Shown here one piece after another: positions 1-5,208 of a DNA stretch of 5,208 nucleotides. Location: the NCBI GenBank assembly GCA_958404085.1, contig CATXZX010000169.1:1-5208 (forward strand), written 5' to 3'. Numbering within the stretch: the stretch's first letter is position 1; each line of letters begins with the position of its first letter. The notes beneath the pieces were generated by a model that was not told where the DNA came from, made no database searches, and saw only the letters and a list, made by a program, of their open reading frames with translations. Both the position numbers and the translations under genes were made by a program. This stretch comes from an uncultured Prevotellaceae bacterium. Its GTDB lineage: Bacteria; Bacteroidota; Bacteroidia; Bacteroidales; Bacteroidaceae.

Positions 1-14
1 TGTTTTACATACAG

Positions 15-52
15 GCGCGGATCCGTATTCACCTACGGGTCCGCGCTTTTTT
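15..52 (+). terminator. Intrinsic terminator of an upstream gene
   Basis: A 13-bp stem (15-27 GCGCGGATCCGTA with 34-46 TACGGGTCCGCGC, one G-U wobble) closes a 6-base loop and is followed at once by six T residues (47-52). This is the standard rho-independent form read on the plus strand. The left flank has no equivalent T-run, so it works in one direction. It implies a plus-strand gene ending just before the window and isolates the arginine operon from it. Confidence 0.9.
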
Positions 53-80
53 CCGTTTTATGGCCGGGCCGGTTCTTACC

Positions 81-150
81 TGTCGTTCCGGAAAGAAATA
101 TCAGGCTGCTTTTTCGAAAAACGGGCCTGGTATTTCTTTTTAGAACGGCG
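81..150. repeat. Long imperfect inverted repeat (hairpin) in the argR upstream region
   Basis: Bases 92-106 pair with 125-139 without a break (15 bp, one wobble). Outside this, 84-88 CGTTC pairs with 143-147 GAACG, joined by wobbles and one mismatch, so the stem runs almost continuously from 81 to 150. The tip holds the 12-base palindrome TTTTTCGAAAAA (110-121). The descending arm is T-rich (133-141) and the ascending arm A-rich, so it could be a second, bidirectional terminator after the one at 15-52. It could also be a small mobile-repeat remnant or a structured RNA. It lies upstream of the predicted argR promoter, so it is probably not in the operon mRNA. Confidence 0.6.
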
Positions 151-208
151 TGGGGTGGAATCCGCTGTCGTTGCCGGCATATCTTTGCGCCTCTTGAGTC
201 GAACGATA

Positions 209-273
209 TGAATATGTATTTATTTTTCTGAATATATTTCCAGTTTTTCTTTTCGCAGATGAATAATTCTTTA
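209..273. promoter_or_regulatory. Three ARG-box-like sites, probable ArgR operator
   Basis: Three sites resemble the ArgR consensus TGAAT-WWWW-ATTCA: 209-222 TGAATATGTATTTA (9 of the 10 fixed bases), 229-242 TGAATATATTTCCA (8 of 10) and 260-273 TGAATAATTCTTTA (8 of 10). All share an intact TGAAT left half in the same orientation. Their starts are 20 and 31 bases apart, close to two and three helical turns, so they would face the same side of the DNA. A 20-21 base repeat is the classical spacing of paired ARG boxes in enterobacteria. The third site lies between the promoter elements, where binding would block initiation. The region is AT-rich, which raises chance matches, and ArgR specificity in Bacteroidota is inferred from the conserved family. 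Confidence 0.55.
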
Positions 274-281
274 TACTTTTG
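250..281 (+). promoter_or_regulatory. Candidate Bacteroidota-type promoter of the arginine operon
   Basis: TACTTTTG at 274-281 matches the -7 element TAnnTTTG exactly. A weak -33-like TTTTCG lies at 250-255, an acceptable distance upstream. Initiation would fall near 285-290, giving a leader of roughly 25 bases before the argR ATG at 313. No other position in the 53-312 gap matches as well. The -7 element is convincing, the -33 element is not. Confidence 0.55.
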
Positions 282-312
282 CATCCGTTTAGCGTAATAG
301 AGAAGAACTAAT

Positions 313-789
313 ATGGGAAAAAGAAGTAGCCGGCAGGACATCCTGAAAATGATCATTTCGACCCGACGTATCGGTAGCCAGGAAGAATTGTTGCACGAAC
401 TCGAACTGCAAGGATTCAAGTTGGCTCAGGCTACTCTCTCGCGCGACCTGAAACAGTTGAAGGTGGCCAAGGCGCCCGATGCATACGGCAACTACGTCTA
501 CATGTTGCCCAACAATCCGCTTTACAGGCGCACCCCGACCATGCAGAGTGCATACGGACGGATGACGGGATTCCGCAGCATCTCCTATTCGGGCAACCTG
601 GCGGTCATCAAGACCCGTCCCGGTTATGCCGGGGGCTTGGCTGCCGAAATAGATGCCCACGAACTGCCCGAAGTTCTGGGTTCTATAGCCGGCGACGATA
701 CGATTATGCTCGTCATAGCCGAGGGGGTAGGCCACAGCCTGCTCGAAGAGGCACTTCGCGTAGTACTTCCCGATTTGGGAATGGAATGA
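313..789 (+). CDS. argR: Arginine repressor ArgR
   Basis: A 158-residue protein, the usual length for ArgR/AhrC. Arginine-responsive hexamers of this family bind ARG boxes and control arginine biosynthesis and sometimes catabolism. The N-terminal winged helix-turn-helix spans about residues 3-65, with the recognition-helix signature [11 protein letters not shown] at 39-49. After a short linker, the C-terminal oligomerisation and arginine-binding domain (about 92-156) shows [14 protein letters not shown] at 101-114 and the conserved GDDT at 127-130, whose aspartates contact arginine in characterised members. The ATG at 313 is the only in-frame start after a stop at 298-300; no Shine-Dalgarno sequence precedes it. 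It is first in the operon, 34 bases ahead of the GNAT gene, and has ARG-box-like sites upstream, so autoregulation is likely. Both domains look intact. Confidence 0.95.
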   Translation: MGKRSSRQDILKMIISTRRIGSQEELLHELELQGFKLAQATLSRDLKQLKVAKAPDAYGNYVYMLPNNPLYRRTPTMQSAYGRMTGFRSISYSGNLAVIKTRPGYAGGLAAEIDAHELPEVLGSIAGDDTIMLVIAEGVGHSLLEEALRVVLPDLGME

Positions 790-800
790 ATAATGAATCA
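787..800. promoter_or_regulatory. Possible internal ARG-box-like site at the argR stop
   Basis: TGAATAATGAATCA matches 9 of the 10 fixed bases of the ArgR consensus, and its first three bases are the argR stop codon. A weak second match starts 17 bases on (804), which is the wrong spacing for a standard pair. No convincing promoter lies in the 34-base gap. It could modulate expression of the downstream genes relative to argR, or be a chance match in AT-rich spacer. Confidence 0.25.
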
Positions 801-823
801 AATTGAAATAATAGTCATATAAA

Positions 824-1462
824 ATGGAGTATAATGATGGAATAGACGTGATGGTGGCTGACGCATCTCACGAAAAGTATGTCGATACAATTCTGAAAAC
901 CATTACAGACGCTGCTGCGGTACGCGGTTCGGGTATCGCCTCGCGTACGCACGAGTATGTGGCTACCAAGATGAAGGAGCGCAAGGCCATCATCGCCCTG
1001 AGCGGCGAGGAATTTGCCGGTTTCTGCTACATCGAGAGCTGGGAAAACAAACATTACGTGGCCAATTCGGGACTTATCGTAGTCGAAAAATTCCGTGGGC
1101 ACCATTTGGCAACCCGCATCAAGAAGATGGCCTTTACGTTGAGCCGTCTGCGTTGGCCAAAGGCCAAGATTTTCGGTCTGACCAGCAGCGGGGCCGTCAT
1201 GCGCATCAATACCATGTTGGGATATGTGCCCGTTCCGTTTGCCGAACTTACGCAGGATGATGAATACTGGAAGGGGTGCGGAACGCCCGAACACCCCTGT
1301 TGCATCAATTGCGACGTGCTGGCCCGCACCAACCGCAAGTATTGTGTATGTACAGGCATGCTCTATGACCCGGCGCGCCACCCCGGCGACCCGCTGCCCA
1401 TGCAGTTGCCCGACGATATCGTGAAAATGGCACAGGAGGCGGCAGCCAAGGACTTGCGTTGA
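824..1462 (+). CDS. GNAT-family acyltransferase, candidate N-acylglutamate synthase
   Basis: A 212-residue single-domain protein. The acyl-CoA-binding region is visible as VVEKFRGHHLATRIKK (86-101), matching the GNAT motif usually written RGxGxG/A but with His at the second glycine position. A motif-B-like stretch, NTMLGYVPV (129-137), follows. Residues 152-176 carry six cysteines (152, 159, 160, 163, 174, 176), an extension not found in ordinary GNAT domains and possibly metal-binding. Its place between argR and argG, with no argA or argJ nearby, suggests the first step of arginine synthesis: acylation of glutamate from acetyl-CoA or succinyl-CoA. As I recall, a homologue in the same position in Bacteroides thetaiotaomicron has been linked genetically to arginine synthesis. 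It is not homologous along its length to the two-domain ArgA. The ATG at 824 is chosen; Met10 is an alternative. There is no Shine-Dalgarno sequence. The GNAT fold is clear; the substrate is inferred. Confidence 0.85.
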   Translation: MEYNDGIDVMVADASHEKYVDTILKTITDAAAVRGSGIASRTHEYVATKMKERKAIIALSGEEFAGFCYIESWENKHYVANSGLIVVEKFRGHHLATRIKKMAFTLSRLRWPKAKIFGLTSSGAVMRINTMLGYVPVPFAELTQDDEYWKGCGTPEHPCCINCDVLARTNRKYCVCTGMLYDPARHPGDPLPMQLPDDIVKMAQEAAAKDLR

Positions 1463-1501
1463 CAGAATCGAACAAAAAGAAAACATTTAAAAAACAAGAA
1501 T

Positions 1502-2719
1502 ATGGCAAAGAAAGTAGTCGTAGCATTCAGTGGAGGACTTGATACCTCTTATACCGTGATGTATCTGGCCAAAGAAAAGGGGTACGAAGTGTACGCCGCG
1601 TGCGCCAATACCGGTGGATTCAGTGCCGAACAACTGAAAAAGAACGAAGAGAACGCCTATAAACTGGGCGCAAAACAGTATGTAACGCTTGACGTGACGA
1701 AGGAATATTATGACAAGAGCCTGCGTTACATGGTGTACGGCAATGTGTTGCGCAACAACGTATATCCCATCTCGGTTTCTTCCGAGCGGATTTTCCAGGC
1801 GATGGCCATAGCACGCTATGCGAAGGAAGTCGGAGCGTCGGCCATTGCACACGGTTCGACCGGAGCCGGTAACGATCAGGTCCGTTTCGACATGACGTTC
1901 CTGGTGATGGCTCCCGATATGGAAATCATCACCCTGACGCGCGACGAGGTGCTGACCCGTCAGTACGAAGTGGACTACCTGAATAAAAACGGATTCTATG
2001 CCGACTTTACGAAACTGAAGTATTCCTATAATGTAGGTATCTGGGGTACCAGCATCTGCGGTGGCGAGATTCTCGACAGTGCGCAGGGACTGCCCGAGTC
2101 GGCTTATCTCAAACAGGTGACGAAGACCGGCAGCGAACAGCTGCGCATCGAGTTCAAAAACGGAGAGGTCCATGCCGTAAACGGAGAGGTGTTTGCCGAT
2201 AAAATTGCGGCTATCAATAAGATTGAGGAGATAGGTGCTGCCTACGGCATCGGCCGCGACATGCACGTGGGCGATACGATTATCGGCATCAAGGGACGTG
2301 TGGGCTTCGAGGCCGCAGCTCCGGCTCTCATCATCGGCGCCCATCGCTTTTTGGAGAAATATACGCTCAGCAAGTGGCAGCAGTATTGGAAAGACCAGGT
2401 GGCCAACTGGTACGGCATGTTCCTGCACGAAAGCCAGTACATGGAGCCCGTGATGCGCGACATCGAGGCCATGCTCGAAAGCTCGCAGCGCCATGTCAAC
2501 GGAACGGTGATCCTCGAACTTCGTCCGCTCGGATTTTCGACGGTCGGCGTCGAGAGTGCCGACGATCTCGTGAAAACCAAATTCGGCGAGTACGGCGAGG
2601 TGCAGAAGGGCTGGACTTCGGACGATGCCAAAGGATTCATTAAGGTTTTGTCCACTCCGCTTCGCGTTTATTACGCCAATCATAAAGACGAAGGCGAACA
2701 ATTGGAGAAAGAGTTATGA
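1502..2719 (+). CDS. argG: Argininosuccinate synthase
   Basis: A 405-residue cytosolic enzyme that joins citrulline and aspartate with ATP to give argininosuccinate, AMP and pyrophosphate, the penultimate step of arginine synthesis. The N-type ATP pyrophosphatase loop AFSGGLDTS is at residues 8-16. The second family signature, AHGSTGAGNDQVRFD, is at 116-130 (commonly AHGCTGKGNDQVRFE) and contributes to aspartate and citrulline binding. The motif WGTSICGGEILD near 181-192 replaces the usual WGRSIEGG form, a divergent variant I associate with Bacteroidota enzymes. The C-terminal tetramerisation region is present, so the protein looks complete. The start at 1502 puts the nucleotide-binding strand KKVVVAFSGG right at the N-terminus, as expected. 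It follows the GNAT gene by 39 A-rich bases without a Shine-Dalgarno sequence and overlaps argC by 4 bases. Confidence 0.97.
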   Translation: MAKKVVVAFSGGLDTSYTVMYLAKEKGYEVYAACANTGGFSAEQLKKNEENAYKLGAKQYVTLDVTKEYYDKSLRYMVYGNVLRNNVYPISVSSERIFQAMAIARYAKEVGASAIAHGSTGAGNDQVRFDMTFLVMAPDMEIITLTRDEVLTRQYEVDYLNKNGFYADFTKLKYSYNVGIWGTSICGGEILDSAQGLPESAYLKQVTKTGSEQLRIEFKNGEVHAVNGEVFADKIAAINKIEEIGAAYGIGRDMHVGDTIIGIKGRVGFEAAAPALIIGAHRFLEKYTLSKWQQYWKDQVANWYGMFLHESQYMEPVMRDIEAMLESSQRHVNGTVILELRPLGFSTVGVESADDLVKTKFGEYGEVQKGWTSDDAKGFIKVLSTPLRVYYANHKDEGEQLEKEL

Positions 2720-3684
2720 TTCGTGTCGGAATTATAGGCGGTGCCGGTTATACGGCAGGGGAGTTGTGCCGGATTCTGTTGAACCATCCGGATGCGGAAT
2801 TGGTGTTCGTGAATAGCAGCAGTAATGCCGGAAATCTTCTGACGGACGTTCACGAAGGTCTCTACGGCGAGACGGAGATGCGTTTCACCGACCAGTTACC
2901 TTTTGAGAGCGTGGACGTTGTGTTTTTCTGCTTCGGACACGGAAAAAGCACGCAGTTCCTGGCCGAACATACCGTTCCCGATCATGTCCGGATTATAGAT
3001 ATGGCCCAGGACTTCCGTCTGGCCGATGCCTCGCACGATTACATTTACGGTTTGCCGGAACTGAATCGTGACGCGATCTGCGGTGCGCGCCATGTGGCTA
3101 ACCCCGGCTGTTTTGCCACGTGCATACAACTTGGCCTTTTGCCCCTGGCCAAAGCCTGTTTACTTGTCGGCGACGTCACGGTAAACGCCATTACGGGATC
3201 GACAGGTGCCGGGGTGAAACCCGGAGCAACCACGCATTTCAGCTGGCGGACGGGTAATATGAGCATTTATAAGGCCTTCAATCACCAGCATGTGCCTGAG
3301 ATCAAGCAGAGTCTGCGTCAGCTTCAGCCGCAGTTTGGCGGCGAGGTGGATTTCCTGCCTTATCGCGGCGATTTTCCCCGTGGTATTTTTGCCACGTCGC
3401 TGATGCGGACCGAAGCGCCCCTCGAAGTCGTGGAACAGAACTACCGCGATTTTTATTCTTCTGCCGCCTTTACGCACTATGTGGAGAAGGATATCGACAT
3501 GAAGCAGGTCGTTAATACGAATAAATGCCTTGTTCATGTCGGAAAATACGGAGACAAACTGTTGGTGACCAGTTGTATTGACAATTTGCTGAAAGGTGCG
3601 AGCGGCCAGGCCGTACAGAATATGAATCTGATGTTCGGTTTGGACGAAATGGCAGGGCTTCGTTTGAAATCGCTGGCTTTTTAA
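2716..3684 (+). CDS. argC: N-acyl-gamma-glutamyl-phosphate reductase
   Basis: A 322-residue NADPH-dependent reductase that converts N-acetyl- (or N-succinyl-) glutamyl phosphate to the semialdehyde. The dinucleotide-binding loop GIIGGAGYTAGEL is at residues 5-17. The catalytic cysteine is Cys132 in NPGCFAT, followed by GSTGAG (161-166). A likely catalytic histidine is His192 in QHVPEI; here HQH stands where HRH is usual. The late motif NLLKGASGQAVQNMNLM is near 293-309, as in the family. The length suits the 310-350 residue ArgC class. Its ATG overlaps the argG stop in an ATGA arrangement (2716-2719), and GGAG at 2704-2707 inside argG could serve as its ribosome-binding site, so translation is probably coupled to argG. 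Whether the true substrate is acetylated or succinylated cannot be read from the sequence. Confidence 0.96.
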   Translation: MIRVGIIGGAGYTAGELCRILLNHPDAELVFVNSSSNAGNLLTDVHEGLYGETEMRFTDQLPFESVDVVFFCFGHGKSTQFLAEHTVPDHVRIIDMAQDFRLADASHDYIYGLPELNRDAICGARHVANPGCFATCIQLGLLPLAKACLLVGDVTVNAITGSTGAGVKPGATTHFSWRTGNMSIYKAFNHQHVPEIKQSLRQLQPQFGGEVDFLPYRGDFPRGIFATSLMRTEAPLEVVEQNYRDFYSSAAFTHYVEKDIDMKQVVNTNKCLVHVGKYGDKLLVTSCIDNLLKGASGQAVQNMNLMFGLDEMAGLRLKSLAF

Positions 3685-3695
3685 AAACAAGAAAC

Positions 3696-3701
3696 AAGGA
3701 G
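3696..3701 (+). promoter_or_regulatory. Shine-Dalgarno sequence of argD
   Basis: AAGGAG lies 5 bases before the argD ATG at 3707, within the 22-base argC-argD gap. It is the clearest ribosome-binding site in the window; the starts of argR, the GNAT gene, argG and the sigma factor have none. It supports 3707 as the argD start. Confidence 0.7.
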
Positions 3702-3706
3702 AAAAA

Positions 3707-4843
3707 ATGAATTTATTCGATGTATATCCTCTTTATGACGTTCATATCGTCAAGGGAAAAGGTTGTCACGTATGGGACGACCAAGGTCAGGAGTATCTGG
3801 ACCTTTATGGCGGCCATGCCGTGATTAGTATCGGCCATGCGCACCCTCATTATGTCGAGGCAGTCTCTTCGCAAGTGGCGCGTCTGGGCTTTTATTCCAA
3901 TTCGGTCGTCAATAAGTTGCAGCAGCAGGTGGCCGAGCGGTTGGGCAAGCTCTCCGGCTACGAAGACTATCAGCTGTTCCTTATCAATTCCGGTGCGGAA
4001 GCCAACGAGAACGCACTGAAACTGGCTTCTTTCTATAATGGACGTAAGCGTGTACTGGCTGCCGGAAAGGCTTTCCACGGCCGTACTTCGTTGGCAGTCG
4101 AGGTTACGGACAATCCGAAAATCGTTGCGCCGGTCAATGACAACGGCCATGTCTCTTTTTTACCTTTGAATGACCTTGAGGCCTTTACCGGTGAACTCGC
4201 CAAGGGCGATGTGGCCGCCGTCATCATAGAATGTATCCAGGGTGTAGGCGGTATCCGCATGGCGACAGCCGACTTCATGCAAGGTCTGCGCAAGGCCTGT
4301 GACGAGACCGGTACTGTACTTATTTGCGACGAGATACAATGCGGTTACGGACGTTCGGGCAAATTCTTTGCCCATCAGCATCTGGGGGTTCGTCCCGATA
4401 TGATAACGGTTGCCAAGGGCATTGCCAATGGTTTTCCGATGGGCGGCGTATTGATTTCACCCAAGTTCAAACCTGTTTACGGCCAGCTCGGCACAACTTT
4501 CGGCGGAAACCATCTGGCTTGCGCTGCGGCATTGGCCGTCATGGATGTGATAGAAGACGAGAAGTTGGTCGAAAATGCAGCCCGGACGGGCGATTTTCTG
4601 ATTAACGCCTTGCGCGCATTCCCCGAAATCCGTGAAGTACGCGGCCGGGGCCTGATGATCGGACTTGAGTTTGCTGCGCCCATCAAGGAGTTGCGCAGCC
4701 ACTTGGTCTTTACGGAGCATGTATTCACCGGCTGCGCATCGACCAATATCCTGCGTCTGCTTCCCCCGTTGACGTTGACGCAGACCGATGCCGAACAGTT
4801 CCTGGAACATTTGCGTCGGGCGTTGGAGGCGTGTCCGGTATAA
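3707..4843 (+). CDS. argD: Acetylornithine/succinylornithine aminotransferase
   Basis: A 378-residue PLP-dependent class-III aminotransferase that moves an amino group from glutamate to N-acyl-glutamate semialdehyde, giving N-acyl-ornithine. Visible motifs in order are: YLDLYGGHAVISIGHAHP (30-47) near the N-terminus; NSGAEANENALKLA (94-107), which forms the cofactor phosphate site; FHGRT (123-127); DEIQCGYGRSG (208-218), whose Asp208 should pair with the pyridine nitrogen; and the Schiff-base lysine Lys237 in TVAKGIANGFPMG. The C-terminal small domain is complete. It is slightly shorter than E. coli ArgD (about 406) but normal for Bacteroidota forms. The NSGAEANE form rather than the frequent NPGTEAxE is a family variant. 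As last gene of the operon, it is followed 29 bases later by an intrinsic terminator. Related enzymes (ornithine or GABA aminotransferases) share the fold; the operon context decides for ArgD. Confidence 0.95.
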   Translation: MNLFDVYPLYDVHIVKGKGCHVWDDQGQEYLDLYGGHAVISIGHAHPHYVEAVSSQVARLGFYSNSVVNKLQQQVAERLGKLSGYEDYQLFLINSGAEANENALKLASFYNGRKRVLAAGKAFHGRTSLAVEVTDNPKIVAPVNDNGHVSFLPLNDLEAFTGELAKGDVAAVIIECIQGVGGIRMATADFMQGLRKACDETGTVLICDEIQCGYGRSGKFFAHQHLGVRPDMITVAKGIANGFPMGGVLISPKFKPVYGQLGTTFGGNHLACAAALAVMDVIEDEKLVENAARTGDFLINALRAFPEIREVRGRGLMIGLEFAAPIKELRSHLVFTEHVFTGCASTNILRLLPPLTLTQTDAEQFLEHLRRALEACPV

Positions 4844-4872
4844 GATATATTTTTTCATAGTTTTACTTTGCG

Positions 4873-4926
4873 GAATCCGTTACCTCCCTGTTCATAGCGA
4901 ACGGGAGGCCGACGGATTCTTTTTTT
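4873..4926 (+). terminator. Intrinsic terminator of the arginine operon
   Basis: GAATCCGT (4873-4880) pairs perfectly with ACGGATTC (4912-4919). Above it CCTCCC (4883-4888) pairs with GGGAGG (4903-4908) and GTTC (4890-4893) with GAAC (4899-4902), with small bulges and a 5-base loop. Seven T residues (4920-4926) follow. It ends transcription after argD and separates the operon from the sigma factor gene. Confidence 0.92.
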
Positions 4927-5008
4927 GTTCGAAAAAATAGTTCTTCGTTGCGTTTTTTTCCGCTTTTAGCCGTCTTATGAATGAAAACAGATTCAAACAA
5001 AACAGAAA

Positions 5009-5208
5009 ATGGTTGATAAAAAGAACACAAGAAACTACCTTGTCGATACCGACGGAAATTTCCGGCAGACGGTGACGGCACTTTTCCGGCGTAACCGTGC
5101 GGGTATGTACCGTTATGCCTGTTACCGGCTTGGCTGTGCCGACGAGGCGGACGACGTGGTACAAGATGTTTTTCTGCATCTATGTTCGAAGGCAGACATG
5201 TTGTACTC
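5009..5208 (+). CDS. ECF-type RNA polymerase sigma factor, N-terminal part (cut by window edge)
   Basis: Only the first 66 codons are present; the frame is open to the window end. Residues about 22-61 fit sigma-70 region 2 of extracytoplasmic-function sigma factors: ALFRRNRAGMYRYACYRLG, then the acidic helix ADEADDVVQDVFLHLCSK, which matches the family pattern A-D/E-DxVQ-D/E-xFxxLW and binds core polymerase. The ATG at 5009 is the only start codon after the in-frame stop at 4982-4984, and no Shine-Dalgarno sequence precedes it. In Bacteroidota such genes often sit beside a FecR-type anti-sigma factor and a SusC/SusD pair, but nothing downstream is visible. It lies after the operon terminator, so it is a separate unit; no convincing promoter was found in 4927-5008. 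Regulon and signal are unknown. Confidence 0.85.
   Translation, partial: MVDKKNTRNYLVDTDGNFRQTVTALFRRNRAGMYRYACYRLGCADEADDVVQDVFLHLCSKADMLY

Noticed and set aside
208..231. Seven-codon plus-strand frame before argR, as a possible arginine attenuator leader
   Set aside because: It has no arginine codons, lies upstream of the predicted promoter, and no attenuator hairpin follows before argR.
33..419. 128-codon minus-strand frame spanning the argR upstream region
   Set aside because: It runs through the terminator, the hairpin and the argR start, and its low-complexity, Lys/Arg/Ser-rich translation resembles no protein family.
289..801. 170-codon minus-strand frame over argR
   Set aside because: A shadow of argR with no domain signature and no promoter or ribosome-binding site of its own.
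1487..2701. 404-codon open frame on the minus strand covering argG
   Set aside because: It is antisense to a clearly functional argG, has no recognisable family features, and its openness is explained by codon bias of the sense gene.
4938..4947. TAGTTCTTCG as a -7 element for the sigma factor gene
   Set aside because: It deviates from TAnnTTTG in the core and no -33 element lies at the right distance.
1..5208. CRISPR arrays, tRNA or rRNA genes, insertion sequences, phage genes
   Set aside because: No direct-repeat array, cloverleaf, transposase or integrase signature is visible; the window is ordinary metabolic operon plus a regulatory gene fragment.

Overview
The window is a compact arginine-biosynthesis operon from a member of the Bacteroidota, most likely order Bacteroidales. 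Three things point there. The gene order is argR – GNAT acyltransferase – argG – argC – argD. The best promoter match upstream of argR is of the TAnnTTTG type used by the Bacteroidota primary sigma factor. Most start codons lack a Shine-Dalgarno sequence. Base composition is near 50% GC, richer than typical Bacteroides; a Rikenellaceae/Alistipes-like host is possible but I cannot settle the genus.

Layout: positions 15-52 are the intrinsic terminator of an upstream plus-strand gene outside the window. Positions 53-312 are non-coding and hold a long imperfect hairpin (81-150), a run of three ARG-box-like operator sites (209-273) and a promoter candidate (about 250-281). Five same-strand genes follow with short gaps: argR (313-789), a GNAT-family acyltransferase (824-1462), argG (1502-2719), argC (2716-3684, overlapping argG by 4 bases) and argD (3707-4843). 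A strong intrinsic terminator (4873-4926) closes the operon. A separate unit starts at 5009 with the first 66 codons of an ECF-type sigma factor, cut by the window edge.

How the genes work together: the GNAT protein is the best candidate for the first step, N-acylation of glutamate, because no classical argA or argJ is present here and it sits inside the arginine operon. ArgC reduces the acylglutamyl phosphate, ArgD transaminates the semialdehyde to N-acyl-ornithine, and ArgG makes argininosuccinate from citrulline and aspartate. The acylglutamate kinase, carbamoyltransferase, deacylase and argininosuccinate lyase are not in this window. In Bacteroides the carbamoyltransferase is known to use N-succinylornithine, so the acyl group here may be succinyl rather than acetyl. 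ArgR is probably the arginine-sensing repressor of its own operon.

I see no wholly new system. The points worth a second look are the unusual, cysteine-rich GNAT enzyme, the helically phased ARG-box-like sites, and the long hairpin upstream.
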